A DNA stretch of 64,000 nt from Anaerolineales bacterium (GTDB taxonomy: Bacteria; Chloroflexota; Anaerolineae; 4572-78; J111): positions 1,443,395-1,507,394 of the forward strand of contig JABTUK010000004.1 in assembly GCA_015075405.1 (NCBI GenBank), written 5' to 3'. Positions 7,871 through 16,377 of the stretch are shown here, piece after piece. Made by a program: the position numbers and the translations under genes. How positions within the stretch are numbered: position 1 is the first letter of the stretch; each line of letters opens with the position of its first letter. The notes under the pieces are model-generated. The model had not been told where the DNA came from. It worked only from the letters and a program-made list of their open reading frames with translations, and made no database searches.

Positions 7871-8714
7871 CACTGCTATGGACATCCGCATGTTACACGA
7901 GCGACTGGGCAAAGTCTTCCATCAACCCCTCGACGTATCCTCATTCACCAATAAACGGCTGACCATCAATTACCGCGCCCCGCTAGAACGCCTACGACAG
8001 CTCGTGCCCGCCCCCCTGGAGGTCGAAGAGATAGGCGCGACCGGCATGGGCATGATTAGCCAATGTGTCTGTGATTTCCACGTGACCAAATTTGGCCGGC
8101 TGCCTATTCCCTGGACCCACACCAACGAAATGTTGTGCCGGATCAGTGTCAAAGTGCCCAAGCAGGGAGAGTGGTATCGGGCCTACTACACCCTGCGCTC
8201 CGACTCATCGTCGCGGCTGCTTGGCTTTCTGGGCGGTCATTTCTCTCATTTTAGAAAGGCGATTTCGCGCTTTACCTTGCGCGATGATGGCGAAGTTTAC
8301 GAGCTGACCTGCCGGGCCAGGGATGCGCTCTGTAACGGCTTCTTTCGTGGCTATCTCAAATCGCTGAGTAAAGCCAAACCCGTTAGCACCTGTTTTGCCG
8401 ATATCGAGGAAGCGACCCAATTTGTCTTTCAACTGGACGGGAGTTGTGGCTATCACTTTGGCCAACACAAGCTGTCGTTCCAAAGAATTCAGTACCCGGC
8501 CTGGGATTTGCAGTTCTGTCACCAGGCTGATTATGACTTCTCGCTGCTCAATTACCTGTTTGCAGCTTATGACCTCCAGCCGGAGTTCGACTGTGTTTTG
8601 TTTATGGAGCAGGTGCCCCAGGTATGGGGTAGTTCCTGGCTCTATCGAGCCGATGAGGCGGGGCTAACCCAGCCGGCAGAAGCAGCCTCGATCAGCGCGG
8701 CCTCCCGAACATAG
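7860..8714 (+). CDS. DUF2071 / acetoacetate-decarboxylase-like protein
   Basis: About 284 residues. The N-terminal part (LTINYRAPLERLRQLVPAPL, then a WTHTNEMLCRISVKVP strand) resembles the DUF2071/YqjF family, which has an acetoacetate-decarboxylase-like fold but mostly unknown chemistry. No signal peptide or membrane segment. It overlaps the end of the truncated isochorismatase-like frame. In-frame ATG codons occur at 7854, 7860, 7878 and 7890 and no ribosome site clearly decides between them, so the first ~10 residues are uncertain. No pathway can be assigned. Confidence 0.65.
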   Translation: MNHDTAMDIRMLHERLGKVFHQPLDVSSFTNKRLTINYRAPLERLRQLVPAPLEVEEIGATGMGMISQCVCDFHVTKFGRLPIPWTHTNEMLCRISVKVPKQGEWYRAYYTLRSDSSSRLLGFLGGHFSHFRKAISRFTLRDDGEVYELTCRARDALCNGFFRGYLKSLSKAKPVSTCFADIEEATQFVFQLDGSCGYHFGQHKLSFQRIQYPAWDLQFCHQADYDFSLLNYLFAAYDLQPEFDCVLFMEQVPQVWGSSWLYRADEAGLTQPAEAASISAASRT

Positions 8715-8728
8715 GTATGATACCGTTT

Positions 8729-9247
8729 TTATTTTCCTCGGATGCTCACTTTTATCAGCAACTTCCCCAGTTGTAATATGTCTCCATCCCTGAGGGGTTC
8801 AGGCAAGTAGGGATCTAATCTTTTGCCATTCACAAAAGTGCCGTTGACGCTGCCCAGGTCTTCGACCACCACTTCCAGGCCCTGTCTGAATATCTCAGCG
8901 TGGCGGCGGGATACGCTCTGCGCCTGGACGCCATCGCGGGTTAGATCAACGTCTGGAAAGATATTTGAAGCTGGGTCAAGGCGTCCCAGATGGACGATTT
9001 TATTGAGGACCACCTGCACTTCTCGTTGCTGCCCCCCGATTTTCAATTGCATGGTCATTGGCCCTGTACCCGATTGAAGTGACTGAAACGGCTCCGCCTG
9101 GTTGAGATTATTACCCGTGACGCTGATGGCCTCTATCTCGAATAGATCGGTGTTTCGTCTGTCATCTTCAAGCAGGTAATTCCCGCACTCATCACAAAAA
9201 ATCGTATTATCTACGTGAGTGCTTTGACAAAACGGACATTTAATCAT
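8729..9247 (-). CDS. FHA-domain protein with N-terminal zinc ribbon
   Basis: 172 residues. A zinc ribbon with C4/C7 and C18/C21 (CPFC, CDEC) is followed by a ~50-residue linker and a forkhead-associated domain. Hallmarks are VHLGRL, SRRHAEI and DLGSVNGTFVNGKRL. FHA domains bind phosphothreonine peptides, so a partner Ser/Thr kinase is expected elsewhere; none is in this window. The gene converges on the DUF2071 gene with a 14 bp gap. Family assignment is solid; the client is unknown. Confidence 0.9.
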   Translation of the reverse strand: MIKCPFCQSTHVDNTIFCDECGNYLLEDDRRNTDLFEIEAISVTGNNLNQAEPFQSLQSGTGPMTMQLKIGGQQREVQVVLNKIVHLGRLDPASNIFPDVDLTRDGVQAQSVSRRHAEIFRQGLEVVVEDLGSVNGTFVNGKRLDPYLPEPLRDGDILQLGKLLIKVSIRGK

Positions 9248-9308
9248 CGTCCATTTTCCTGTGTAAAGTCAATAACCCTACTTGGTTGCAGTATACTAAG
9301 CGCACGCT

Positions 9309-9378
9309 AAAATTCTCGTAGGACGGCATCCCCATGCCGTCCGCTGATGCATGGGGATGCGTCAGCTACGGAAATTTT
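9309..9378. repeat. GGCATCCCC-core palindromic element, copy 1
   Basis: Outer arms AAAATTCTCGTAGG and CTACGGAAATTTT enclose the core GGCATCCCCATGCC..GCATGGGGATGCG. The core is nearly identical to that at 46402-46448, and a fragment of the same core lies at 26466-26488. It sits between the FHA gene and the promoter of the next gene. Confidence 0.75.
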
Positions 9379-9436
9379 GAATTGCATTGGGTATTATACC
9401 TAAGTCCTACTACCAACCTAAAAAATGCTTTCCATT

Positions 9437-9465
9437 TTACGTTTTTCTTGCCTAAAGGTTATAAT
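9437..9465 (+). promoter_or_regulatory. Possible sigma-70 promoter
   Basis: TTACGT, a 17 bp spacer, then TATAAT (9460-9465). ATG 9498 follows with a GGAGG ribosome site at 9488-9492. A short leader of about 25 nt is expected. Confidence 0.5.
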
Positions 9466-9497
9466 GCTTGCGTTTAACCTTTAAAACGGAGGCAGCT

Positions 9498-10691
9498 ATG
9501 GCTCGTAAACAGAAAAAACTCACCCGCAAGCAGCGCTTGCAGCAGCAGGAAGCAGTGGCGCGGCAGCGCCAGGCCAGGGGCTGGATTTCGCCCAATGAGA
9601 GGGCCAAACAGCGCCAGGAGTTGGTTGAGGATATGGCCCCGCTGCTGGCCATCGCCGAAACCGGGGCCGGCTCGGAAGAGGAAAATCTGTTTTTTCTCCT
9701 GGCCGACAGCGGCGACCTGATCGAGGAAGCGGAGTTTGAGGCAATTTTTGCCGAGCCGCTGGTCACGCTGCCTACCTATATCAGCGTGGCCGAGAAACTG
9801 GGGTTTCCTTCGCCGGATGATCTGTTTAATCTGCCGGAAGAGGAGCAAAGCGAGAAAAAGGCCGAAATCATGGAGGAGACCACACGCCGGCTGCTAACCG
9901 ATGAACTGCGCCAGGAGATTCTGGTGGCGCTCAACGGGCTGCGCCTGCGCTGGAAAAAGGAAGGCCAGCGAGCCGAAGCGGCCCGCGCGGCGGGCCTGCA
10001 ATTAATCCTAAACGACCGGAAGAGCAAGGGCTTGTGGTCAACCATTGGGCTGGTTCAGGCGATTGTGCTGCGCAGCCTGGAGGCTGGGTTTGAACTGGTC
10101 GGGGTGACGGTGGACGAGGAGTCTGAAGAAGCGGATGAGGACAGACCGCTGAGCGACCTTTATAAAAGACTGAACGAGCCGGAGGTGACCGGCAAGCTTG
10201 AGGAAGCCATCAAAAAAGTACCCGGCCTGGAAGACTACCTGGATAAACAGCTAGATAAGATTTGGGAAGAGGGCGATGAAGCCCTTTTTAGGGGTGAGCT
10301 AAATCTGGGCTTGTTCACTACGGAAGAGCTTGAGGCCGGAGCTAAGATTTTTAATCAGGTGATGAGGGAGCAAGCCGAGGATGAAAAGGCGGCTGACTCG
10401 ACTAAAGAGCAGACCCAGAAGCTCTTCACCCAACTCAACGCTTACCTGGTTGAGCTTTTTACCCCGGAGCGGCTGGAGCAGCTTCGAGCGCGGCTCCACA
10501 CTATTTTAGAAGAGGGTGTTTATCCTGGCCGCTACTTCTCCTATGTAAAAATGATGACCGAGGCCATGGCCGAGGAAGATGCCGCTGAGAACGAAAGGCC
10601 CTTTCTGTTCAAAGCCCTGCTGGGCGAGCTGCAAACGACGCTCATTGATGAAGCCGACGATGAGGAAGGAGGGGAGGAGGAAGAAAGTTGA
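9498..10691 (+). CDS. Conserved-type acidic, helix-rich protein of unknown function
   Basis: 397 residues, not recognised. The first ~40 residues are very basic and Gln-rich (ARKQKKLTRKQRLQQQE). The rest is strongly acidic and predicted helical, with a C-terminal run of Glu/Asp (DDEEGGEEEES). There are no Cys clusters, membrane segments or nucleotide-binding motifs. The start at ATG 9498 is supported by GGAGG 5 nt upstream; an upstream in-frame start would precede this site and the TATAAT box. It is transcribed alone. The basic head and acidic tail suggest nucleic-acid or protein binding, which is a guess. Confidence 0.6.
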   Translation: MARKQKKLTRKQRLQQQEAVARQRQARGWISPNERAKQRQELVEDMAPLLAIAETGAGSEEENLFFLLADSGDLIEEAEFEAIFAEPLVTLPTYISVAEKLGFPSPDDLFNLPEEEQSEKKAEIMEETTRRLLTDELRQEILVALNGLRLRWKKEGQRAEAARAAGLQLILNDRKSKGLWSTIGLVQAIVLRSLEAGFELVGVTVDEESEEADEDRPLSDLYKRLNEPEVTGKLEEAIKKVPGLEDYLDKQLDKIWEEGDEALFRGELNLGLFTTEELEAGAKIFNQVMREQAEDEKAADSTKEQTQKLFTQLNAYLVELFTPERLEQLRARLHTILEEGVYPGRYFSYVKMMTEAMAEEDAAENERPFLFKALLGELQTTLIDEADDEEGGEEEES

Positions 10692-10721
10692 ACCCTTTGG
10701 CTAATTGTTATTACTCAGTTT

Positions 10722-10815
10722 CATGTCATTTCGAGACCGAAGGTCGAGAAATCCCCAGGGCGCAGTGGTTAAAAGCTAGATATGGGGGATTTCTCCCTAC
10801 GGTCGAAATGACATG
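10722..10815. repeat. CATGTCATTTCGA palindromic element, copy 1
   Basis: Inverted repeat of CATGTCATTTCGAGACC and onward with TACGGTCGAAATGACATG, with internal GAGAAATCCCC and GGGGGATTTCTCC arms. Related copies are at 24529-24627, 47539-47640 (inside a gene) and 48603-48721. It lies in the gap before ilvA. Confidence 0.85.
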
Positions 10816-10852
10816 GCTGAGCTACCTTTACAACCTTTCAACCTGCTTTTAA

Positions 10853-12055
10853 ATGATAACCAAACACGATATCGAAACCGCCTACAGTCTCATCCGTGAG
10901 CATGTAGTGCAAACGCCGCTGGTCTACTCGCATACGCTGAGTAAGCTGTGCGGCTGCCATACCCTGTTCAAACTGGAAAACCTACAGATGACCGGCGCGT
11001 TCAAAGAACGCGGGGCCTTGAACCGGCTGCTCCATCTCTCGCCGGCCCAGCGGGAGACCGGAGTGATTACGGCCTCGGCGGGCAACCACGCCCAGGGGGT
11101 GGCCTATCACGCCCAGCGGCTGGGGGTGCGGGCCAAAGTGGTCATGCCCATGGGTACGCCGCTGATCAAGGTGATTTCCACCCAGGATTATGGAGCCGAG
11201 GTGGTGCTGCATGGCGAAACCTTTGACGACGCCTACGAGCGCGCCCGCCGCCTTGAAGCCGAAGAAGGGCGAATTTTTATCCACCCCTTTGCCGATCCCC
11301 TGGTCATTGCCGGCCAGGGTACCATCGCCCTGGAAATTCTGGCCCACGAACTAGGCCAAAACCTTGATGCTGTCCTCTGCCCCATTGGCGGCGGCGGTTT
11401 GATTGGCGGGATTGCCGCCTATCTCAAGGAAACCAATCCGGCTATTCGGGTTATTGGGGTCGAGGCCGCCTCATGCGCTTCGATGACGGCCGCGCTGCGG
11501 CAGGGCGGACCGGTCAAGCTGCTAAGGGCCGCCTCCTTGGCCGATGGGATCGCCGTTAAACAGGTAGGCGAGTTAAATTACCAGTTGGTCAAACAATATG
11601 TAGACGACGTAGTGGCCGTGGAAGAGGATGAGATTGCCAACGCAGTGCTGCTCCTATTGGAGATCGAGAAGATTGTCGTCGAAGGAGCCGGGGCGGTTCC
11701 GCTGGCGGCCATTCTACAAAATCGGGAGCGTTTTGCCGGGCAGCGGGTGCTGTCTATTGTCTCCGGGGGCAACATTGACGTGAATATTTTGCAGCGCATT
11801 ATCACGCGCGGGCTGACGGTGGCGGGGCGGACCGTTGAATTCAAAGTGCGGCTGCGTGACGTGCCCGGCGCCCTGACTGCTGTGCTCGATGTGCTCAAGC
11901 GGTTGCAGACCAATATTATGGACATCATTCACCACCGCTTCGAGTCTCTGGCCCCCTTTGGTTACGTGGATGTCTCGATCACCCTGGAAACCAAGGGACA
12001 CGCCCACATCCAGGAAATCGAGGCGGCGCTGCGAGCCGAAGGCTACCTGGTTTGA
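10853..12055 (+). CDS. ilvA: Threonine ammonia-lyase (threonine dehydratase) with ACT domain
   Basis: 400 residues of a fold-type II PLP enzyme that deaminates threonine to 2-oxobutanoate, the first step toward isoleucine. The PLP lysine is K51 in GAFKERGA. The substrate loop SAGNHAQG is at ~75-82 and a GGGG phosphate-binding stretch lies in IGGGGLIGG. One ACT-type domain fills the last ~75 residues. Length and single ACT domain match the shorter TdcB-like/IlvA group rather than the ~500-residue biosynthetic form. It starts at ATG 10853 without a strong ribosome site and is not in an operon with other ilv genes. Confidence 0.93.
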   Translation: MITKHDIETAYSLIREHVVQTPLVYSHTLSKLCGCHTLFKLENLQMTGAFKERGALNRLLHLSPAQRETGVITASAGNHAQGVAYHAQRLGVRAKVVMPMGTPLIKVISTQDYGAEVVLHGETFDDAYERARRLEAEEGRIFIHPFADPLVIAGQGTIALEILAHELGQNLDAVLCPIGGGGLIGGIAAYLKETNPAIRVIGVEAASCASMTAALRQGGPVKLLRAASLADGIAVKQVGELNYQLVKQYVDDVVAVEEDEIANAVLLLLEIEKIVVEGAGAVPLAAILQNRERFAGQRVLSIVSGGNIDVNILQRIITRGLTVAGRTVEFKVRLRDVPGALTAVLDVLKRLQTNIMDIIHHRFESLAPFGYVDVSITLETKGHAHIQEIEAALRAEGYLV

Positions 12056-12095
12056 GTGTGAATGACCACTCTTAATTTTCAAAACGGGTAATACT

Positions 12096-12154
12096 CTGGA
12101 AGGGTGGAAGGTTGGAAGGCTGGATGAAGCAGCCTCCAGTCCTCCAATCCTCCA
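12096..12154. repeat. Simple-unit hairpin, GGAAGGTTGGAAGG class
   Basis: CTGGAAGGGTGGAAGGTTGG and onward, paired with CCTCCAGTCCTCCAATCCTCC. It lies between the convergent ilvA and MttB-like genes and ends at the latter's stop codon. It may serve both as a two-way terminator. Confidence 0.75.
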
Positions 12155-12155
12155 T

Positions 12156-13628
12156 TTAACTCCTCAGAATCGCAGCCAACTCCTGTTCGACCGAGCCGGC
12201 CAGCGGCTCGCCCTGATGTTCCTCCATCAGGGCGATGGTCAGATCGCGCAGGCGGGCGTTGATATCTTGACTTCCTCGCTCCTGCCAGGGTTCCAGACGC
12301 TGCCGATCAAAGACCTGGGGCAGCCACAGTTCGCGCCAGTGGGCCAGGGTGTGAGCGTGGCTCATAAACTCTCCGCCTGGCCCCACCTCGTGGATGGTCT
12401 GCACGGCCAGGGCCTCATCGTCCAGCCGCACTCCGGCCGCAAAGCGCCGGCTCTGCGAGATAATCTCGTTGGTCAAAACCATCATCTCCGGCGAATTGGT
12501 CAACCCGCTTTCCAGATAACCTACATCGTGATTAAGGTTGGTTTTGACCAACAGCGCCACCATTGCCGAAAATTGGGCGTCGGCGGCGGCCTGACCATCC
12601 ACCACTTTGCTGTCGCTGTGGCCGGTGTAGCCCCAGACCGGCAGATGGTAAAAGCGGCCCATCTCGGCGGCTAAAACGCGGGCCAATTGAAACTCCGGCG
12701 CGCCGTAGACGCTGATCATTTCCTTCATATCCAGATGATGGACCCCGTGGCCATACAAAAACGGCGCGCCGGGTCGCCGCAGTTGGTGCATGACCAGCCC
12801 ACTCAACATCTCGGCGTTGCCCAGGGTCACAGCCCCGGCTATGGTAATCGGCGCAGTGCCGCCCATCATCGGCGCGGGGGAGTGAGTCACCGGGATAGCG
12901 TGTTGGGCGCAGAAGAGCAGCTTATCGGTCGCTTCCTGTGAATGTTGCAGCGGAGTGGTCGGTTCGGAATAGAGCAGGAGGTTAGGATATTGGGACAGTC
13001 TATCCATGCCTCCTGCTACGGCTGCGGCCATAGCGGTAATGGCCTCAATATCGGCGGCGCCGTCGCACACAAAAACAATGGGCTTGGTGGTGTGGCGGAG
13101 CATCTCGGCAAACTGGTACAGAAAGTAACGCTCGGTCGGCACATCGCGCGGAATACCCACCGACATCACAAAACCGATTTCGGGCAGCCCATCGCACAGC
13201 CGCATACAGTCGGCCAGATCGGCCAGTTTATAATCTCTCCGGCTGCCGCTGCGGGGGTCAAGGTAGCGCAAGGTATCGGAGCCAGGCCCAAAGTAGACAT
13301 GCTGGCCGTCCAGCTTTAGGGCCACCTGGTCGCTACCGCGCTGATAGAGGTTAAAGCTGCTGGGCGCGGAGGCCAGGGCCGCCTCCACCAGCGAGGGTGG
13401 AATCTTGACCAGTTCATCCTCGATCACCGCCCCGGCCCGACGTAAAAGCTCCCGGCCGGCCGGGCTGTAGACCTTGACGCCCGTCCGCTGCAAAATCTCG
13501 CACGAGGCGCGGTGCAGGCGCAGACAATCCTCCCGGTCGAGCATCCTCAGTTTGGGCTGTAGATGGGGCAAATCAGGCAAAGGGACAGCCGTTGTCATCA
13601 TCTGGCGGCTTCGGTTTTGGCGTCTCAT
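12156..13628 (-). CDS. Trimethylamine methyltransferase (MttB) family protein
   Basis: 490 residues of the MttB/COG5598 superfamily, whose members transfer a methyl group from trimethylamine or, in the non-pyrrolysine group, from quaternary amines such as glycine betaine to a corrinoid protein. The sequence covers the whole TIM-barrel, with landmarks YFGPGSDTLRYLDP, APMMGGTAPITIAGA and GYTGHSDSKVVDGQAA. The frame is continuous with no internal amber codon, so it belongs to the pyrrolysine-free type. No corrinoid-protein gene is adjacent. Start ATG 13628 follows GGAGGAG; a GTG two codons upstream is less likely. Confidence 0.9.
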   Translation of the reverse strand: MRRQNRSRQMMTTAVPLPDLPHLQPKLRMLDREDCLRLHRASCEILQRTGVKVYSPAGRELLRRAGAVIEDELVKIPPSLVEAALASAPSSFNLYQRGSDQVALKLDGQHVYFGPGSDTLRYLDPRSGSRRDYKLADLADCMRLCDGLPEIGFVMSVGIPRDVPTERYFLYQFAEMLRHTTKPIVFVCDGAADIEAITAMAAAVAGGMDRLSQYPNLLLYSEPTTPLQHSQEATDKLLFCAQHAIPVTHSPAPMMGGTAPITIAGAVTLGNAEMLSGLVMHQLRRPGAPFLYGHGVHHLDMKEMISVYGAPEFQLARVLAAEMGRFYHLPVWGYTGHSDSKVVDGQAAADAQFSAMVALLVKTNLNHDVGYLESGLTNSPEMMVLTNEIISQSRRFAAGVRLDDEALAVQTIHEVGPGGEFMSHAHTLAHWRELWLPQVFDRQRLEPWQERGSQDINARLRDLTIALMEEHQGEPLAGSVEQELAAILRS

Positions 13629-13702
13629 AAACACTCCTCCAAGAATTTTAACAAAATGTTATCATTAATTGATTTTGTTGTCACAGTTTCTTCTGCGGAA
13701 AG

Positions 13703-13731
13703 TTTCACTTTCCCTCAAAGCGAATTATAAT
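13703..13731 (+). promoter_or_regulatory. Probable sigma-70 promoter
   Basis: TTTCAC (13703-13708), a 17 bp spacer, then TATAAT (13726-13731). This implies a leader of about 70 nt to ATG 13807, which has AAGGAG at 13791-13796. Confidence 0.55.
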
Positions 13732-13806
13732 GGATGGAACTAAATTACAAATATGGGCCTGCTGGCAGTTTCTATTTTTATGAAAAAATGAAGGAGAACT
13801 TTTTAA

Positions 13807-14334
13807 ATGGCAGATTTAAGAGATACCATTTCTAACCACCTGAGTGGATTTGAGTCGCTGATGGCCAAAATTCCTGGCTACAAGGGCTACAAGGAAAAAG
13901 AAATGCGCCGCGAGGCCGATACGCTGCTGCGGCAGCACCTCTCCGCCCAATACGAGGCCCAACTCCGCCGGGCTACGGATGTGGCTTCGCAGCTCTTGAC
14001 CGGCCCTGGCATTGCCCAACTGACCGAACTGGATAAAGGCAACACCCGGCTGCAAACCTTTATTGACAAGATCAAGACAGCCGGCCAGGGTTATGCCGGC
14101 TTGTTTGACGCCATTAAGGTCAAAGAAGACGAACTGGATAAGCTGTACGATTTTGATAACCAGATGTTACTGCAAGTTGACAGTGTGGCGGCGGCGCTTG
14201 AGGCTATTCAGGCCGCGTTGGATGGGGGAGACGCCAGCGCCCTGGCCCCGGCGGTACGCGGCTACGTCAAGGCTGTCACCGATGCTTCCGCCCAATTCGA
14301 CCAGCGGCGGGATGTGTTGACGGGGATGGCGTGA
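13807..14334 (+). CDS. Coiled-coil protein of unknown function upstream of SPFH protein
   Basis: 175 residues, all predicted helix, soluble, without Cys. The N-terminus has an IPGYKGYKEKE segment, followed by long heptad-like helices. It is not a named family to me. It lies one repeat-filled gap upstream of the SPFH-HTH gene in the same direction and has its own promoter-like sequence, so the two are probably co-transcribed. It could be a structural or adaptor partner of that protein; this is inferred from position only. Confidence 0.6.
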   Translation: MADLRDTISNHLSGFESLMAKIPGYKGYKEKEMRREADTLLRQHLSAQYEAQLRRATDVASQLLTGPGIAQLTELDKGNTRLQTFIDKIKTAGQGYAGLFDAIKVKEDELDKLYDFDNQMLLQVDSVAAALEAIQAALDGGDASALAPAVRGYVKAVTDASAQFDQRRDVLTGMA

Positions 14335-14336
14335 AG

Positions 14337-14406
14337 TGTGATGCGTGATACGTGATGCGTAAGAGGTTATGAGTTAATTCATCACGCATCATGCATCACG
14401 TATCAT
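14337..14406. repeat. Simple-unit hairpin, GTGATGCGTGATACG class
   Basis: GTGTGATGCGTGATACGTGA and onward, paired with CATCACGCATCATGCATCAC and onward. The same unit appears at 61441-61496 and as half copies near 6855 and 27478. Confidence 0.85.
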
Positions 14407-14462
14407 ATTTTAGAAACTCATTTTCACACGCACAGTAAATCACTAAAGGAGAAAAAAATCCA

Positions 14463-15527
14463 ATGGCCTTATCTGAAATGATTCAATTAAGTCAGGAGTT
14501 GCGTGAGCGGATTGTCCAGCGTATTCCTGAATCGGGGGAAGCCAATATCAAATTTGGGGCGCAGTTGATTGTGGGCCAGGGCCAGGCGGCGGTCTTTTAC
14601 CGCGACGGCAAGTCGCTGGACGTGTTTGGGCCGGGCCGCCATACCTTGACAACGGCCAATGTGCCCTTGCTGACCAACTTTCTGGGCAACCTGGTTTTTG
14701 GCAAAGGCAGCTTTCCGGCGGTGGTCTATTATGTGGCCGTGCGCGAGTTTCCCCAGGAAGGTTGGGGCACCCGCCAGCCGATTGCCATGCAAACACCGGG
14801 CCAGGGCCTCGGCTGGCTGCTGCTGGGAGCGCACGGCACCTTTGGCTTTGAAGTGAAAGACCCCAAGCGGGTGGTGGATACCCTGGTGGGCGGCGGTCAG
14901 GCGGCCCTGGAGCTGCGCGATTTGAAAACTCGCCTGACCAACGTGATTGTCCAAAGCGCCACCGATTGGTTTGCCGAAGTCAACCCCGGTAATTTAATGA
15001 AAGCCCAGGCGATGATGGACGAGATGTCCATGGCTATCAAGGTGAAGGCCCAGGATCAGTTTGAGGCGTTGGGGCTGCTGCTCAAAAGCATCACCATTGG
15101 CGGCCTGAGTCCCCTGGAAACTTCCGCCGAGAAGTTGCAGCAAATGGGCCTGCTCGACGCCCAAATGTACATGCAGTTGCAAGCGATGAACACTATCAAA
15201 GAGTCATCGCAAGGTGGCGGCCAGGCAGGCACGGGCGTTGGGCTGGGGGCCGGCATGGGCGCGGGCATGGGCCTGGGCCAGATGATGGCCGGCATGTTCG
15301 GTGGGATGCAACAGCAGCAAGCGGCTCAACCGGCGGCGGCCCCGGCCGCTGCGCCCGCCGGCGGCGCGCCCCCCGATATTATGGGCGTCACCGAAGCGGC
15401 CGCTTATTTGGGTGTCTCCATCGAGGATGTGGTGGAGTTGTGCAACTCCGGCCAGTTGAAAGCTAAAAAGATTGGCAGCCAGTATCGTATCAGCCGGGCG
15501 GCTATTGACGAGTTTATGAAGAGTTGA
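14463..15527 (+). CDS. SPFH/Band-7 protein fused to excisionase-type helix-turn-helix
   Basis: 354 residues in three parts. Residues ~20-240 form an SPFH domain of the YdjI/virion-core-like type (VGQGQAAVFYRDGK, FGPGRHTL, LKTRLTNVIVQSA). Residues ~245-300 are a Gly/Met- then Gln/Ala/Pro-rich linker. The last ~50 residues are an excisionase/MerR-like HTH (GVTEAAAYLGVSIEDVVEL, then KAKKIGSQYRISRAAIDEF). Relatives usually end in a zinc ribbon. SPFH proteins oligomerise at membranes, so a DNA-binding-type tail is unusual; such folds can also bind protein. AAAGGAG precedes the ATG. The coiled-coil gene upstream is the likely partner. Confidence 0.85.
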   Translation: MALSEMIQLSQELRERIVQRIPESGEANIKFGAQLIVGQGQAAVFYRDGKSLDVFGPGRHTLTTANVPLLTNFLGNLVFGKGSFPAVVYYVAVREFPQEGWGTRQPIAMQTPGQGLGWLLLGAHGTFGFEVKDPKRVVDTLVGGGQAALELRDLKTRLTNVIVQSATDWFAEVNPGNLMKAQAMMDEMSMAIKVKAQDQFEALGLLLKSITIGGLSPLETSAEKLQQMGLLDAQMYMQLQAMNTIKESSQGGGQAGTGVGLGAGMGAGMGLGQMMAGMFGGMQQQQAAQPAAAPAAAPAGGAPPDIMGVTEAAAYLGVSIEDVVELCNSGQLKAKKIGSQYRISRAAIDEFMKS

Positions 15528-15596
15528 CCGCTGACCACCGACCGCCGACCGCCGTTAAGTTTCTGGCGGCGGTCGGCGGTCGTCCGTCGGCGGTCA
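15525..15596. repeat. Simple-unit hairpin, GACCGCCGACC class
   Basis: TGACCGCTGACCACCGACCG and onward, paired with GGCGGTCGGCGGTCGTCCG and onward around TTAAGTTTCT. It lies exactly between two convergent stop codons and probably works as a bidirectional terminator. Confidence 0.85.
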
Positions 15597-15597
15597 T

Positions 15598-15921
15598 TTA
15601 GAGCATGGCGTCGGCCACACTGTCGCTAATCTGAAAAATCCGGTCGAACATCGTCAACTCAAGCAAGAGTCTAGGTTGCGCCTGCGGCGCAGCCAGGCGC
15701 AGTTTTTTACCGTCGTCAAAAATTTTTAGCCCAATCACCAGGGCCGCCAGGCCGTGGCTGTCAATCAGGGGCACGTCCTCCAGGTTCACAATCACCTTTT
15801 CCGCGCCTTGCCGGGAAATATCCCGGAAAAGCTGCATCGTCTCCCTGGCCAGGGCCGCGTGCAGGGGCTGGTTCAGGTGGATCAGGTGAACATCATTCTC
15901 CAATACACTGTGTGAAATCAT
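15598..15921 (-). CDS. STAS-domain anti-sigma-factor-antagonist-like protein
   Basis: 107 residues spanning one STAS domain: a strand-rich start (ENDVHLIHL), then VIVNLEDVPLIDSHGLAALV with the conserved Asp-Ser pair where SpoIIAA-type proteins are phosphorylated. Such proteins bind anti-sigma kinases or act in stressosome-like pathways. No anti-sigma kinase is adjacent. ATG 15921 is chosen because GGGAGA precedes it; a longer start at 15960 adds 13 basic residues that do not fit the domain. Confidence 0.88.
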   Translation of the reverse strand: MISHSVLENDVHLIHLNQPLHAALARETMQLFRDISRQGAEKVIVNLEDVPLIDSHGLAALVIGLKIFDDGKKLRLAAPQAQPRLLLELTMFDRIFQISDSVADAML

Positions 15922-16065
15922 CGGTTTTCTCCCATTTTTATGATAAAGCTTATCAACCAACTCCGTAATGCTATACGTCTTACAGGTTCAGAAGTTGCAG
16001 AGTAGAGGCTGGGTTGAGAGAGCTTTACATGACTGATTTCTGCTTCGATACTCGAAGGTTAGATA

Positions 16066-16377
16066 ATGGAAAAAATACGTTTGACAGAAAAAGCATTTCC
16101 TACAGAGATTTTGCAAGATATTCAAAGAGCAGAATCAATCCTACTTGATCACGGGGCCGTGAAAATTATTTTGTATGGTTCATTAGCCCGGGGTGACTAC
16201 CGGCCCGACTCAGATATAGACCTTTGTGTTGAGGGTATTCCCGATAAAAATTTTTTTCGAGCGCTTGCCGAAATTTTCATGAAAATACAACGTCCAGTCA
16301 GTCTATTAGATTTTCAGAATCTTCATGGGTATCTGAGGGAGAGAATATTGAGGGAGGGTAAAATTCTTTATGGATGA
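16066..16377 (+). CDS. Minimal nucleotidyltransferase (MNT) of an MNT/HEPN pair
   Basis: 103 residues with the Pol-beta nucleotidyltransferase signature LYGSLARGDYRPDSDIDL: G38-S39 and catalytic-type D50 and D52. In MntA/HepT-like modules this protein modifies or neutralises the HEPN toxin encoded next. It overlaps the following gene by 8 bp. Both genes are visibly richer in A+T than their neighbours, which suggests later acquisition. Cytoplasmic. Confidence 0.88.
   Translation: MEKIRLTEKAFPTEILQDIQRAESILLDHGAVKIILYGSLARGDYRPDSDIDLCVEGIPDKNFFRALAEIFMKIQRPVSLLDFQNLHGYLRERILREGKILYG

Noticed and set aside
12156..13628. Pyrrolysine-containing MttB
   Set aside because: The frame is open throughout with no internal TAG codon, so the protein belongs to the pyrrolysine-free MttB group.
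15922..16065. tRNA gene in the gap upstream of the MNT gene
   Set aside because: No cloverleaf, T-loop GGTTCRA or CCA-type acceptor was seen here or in the other gaps scanned by eye.
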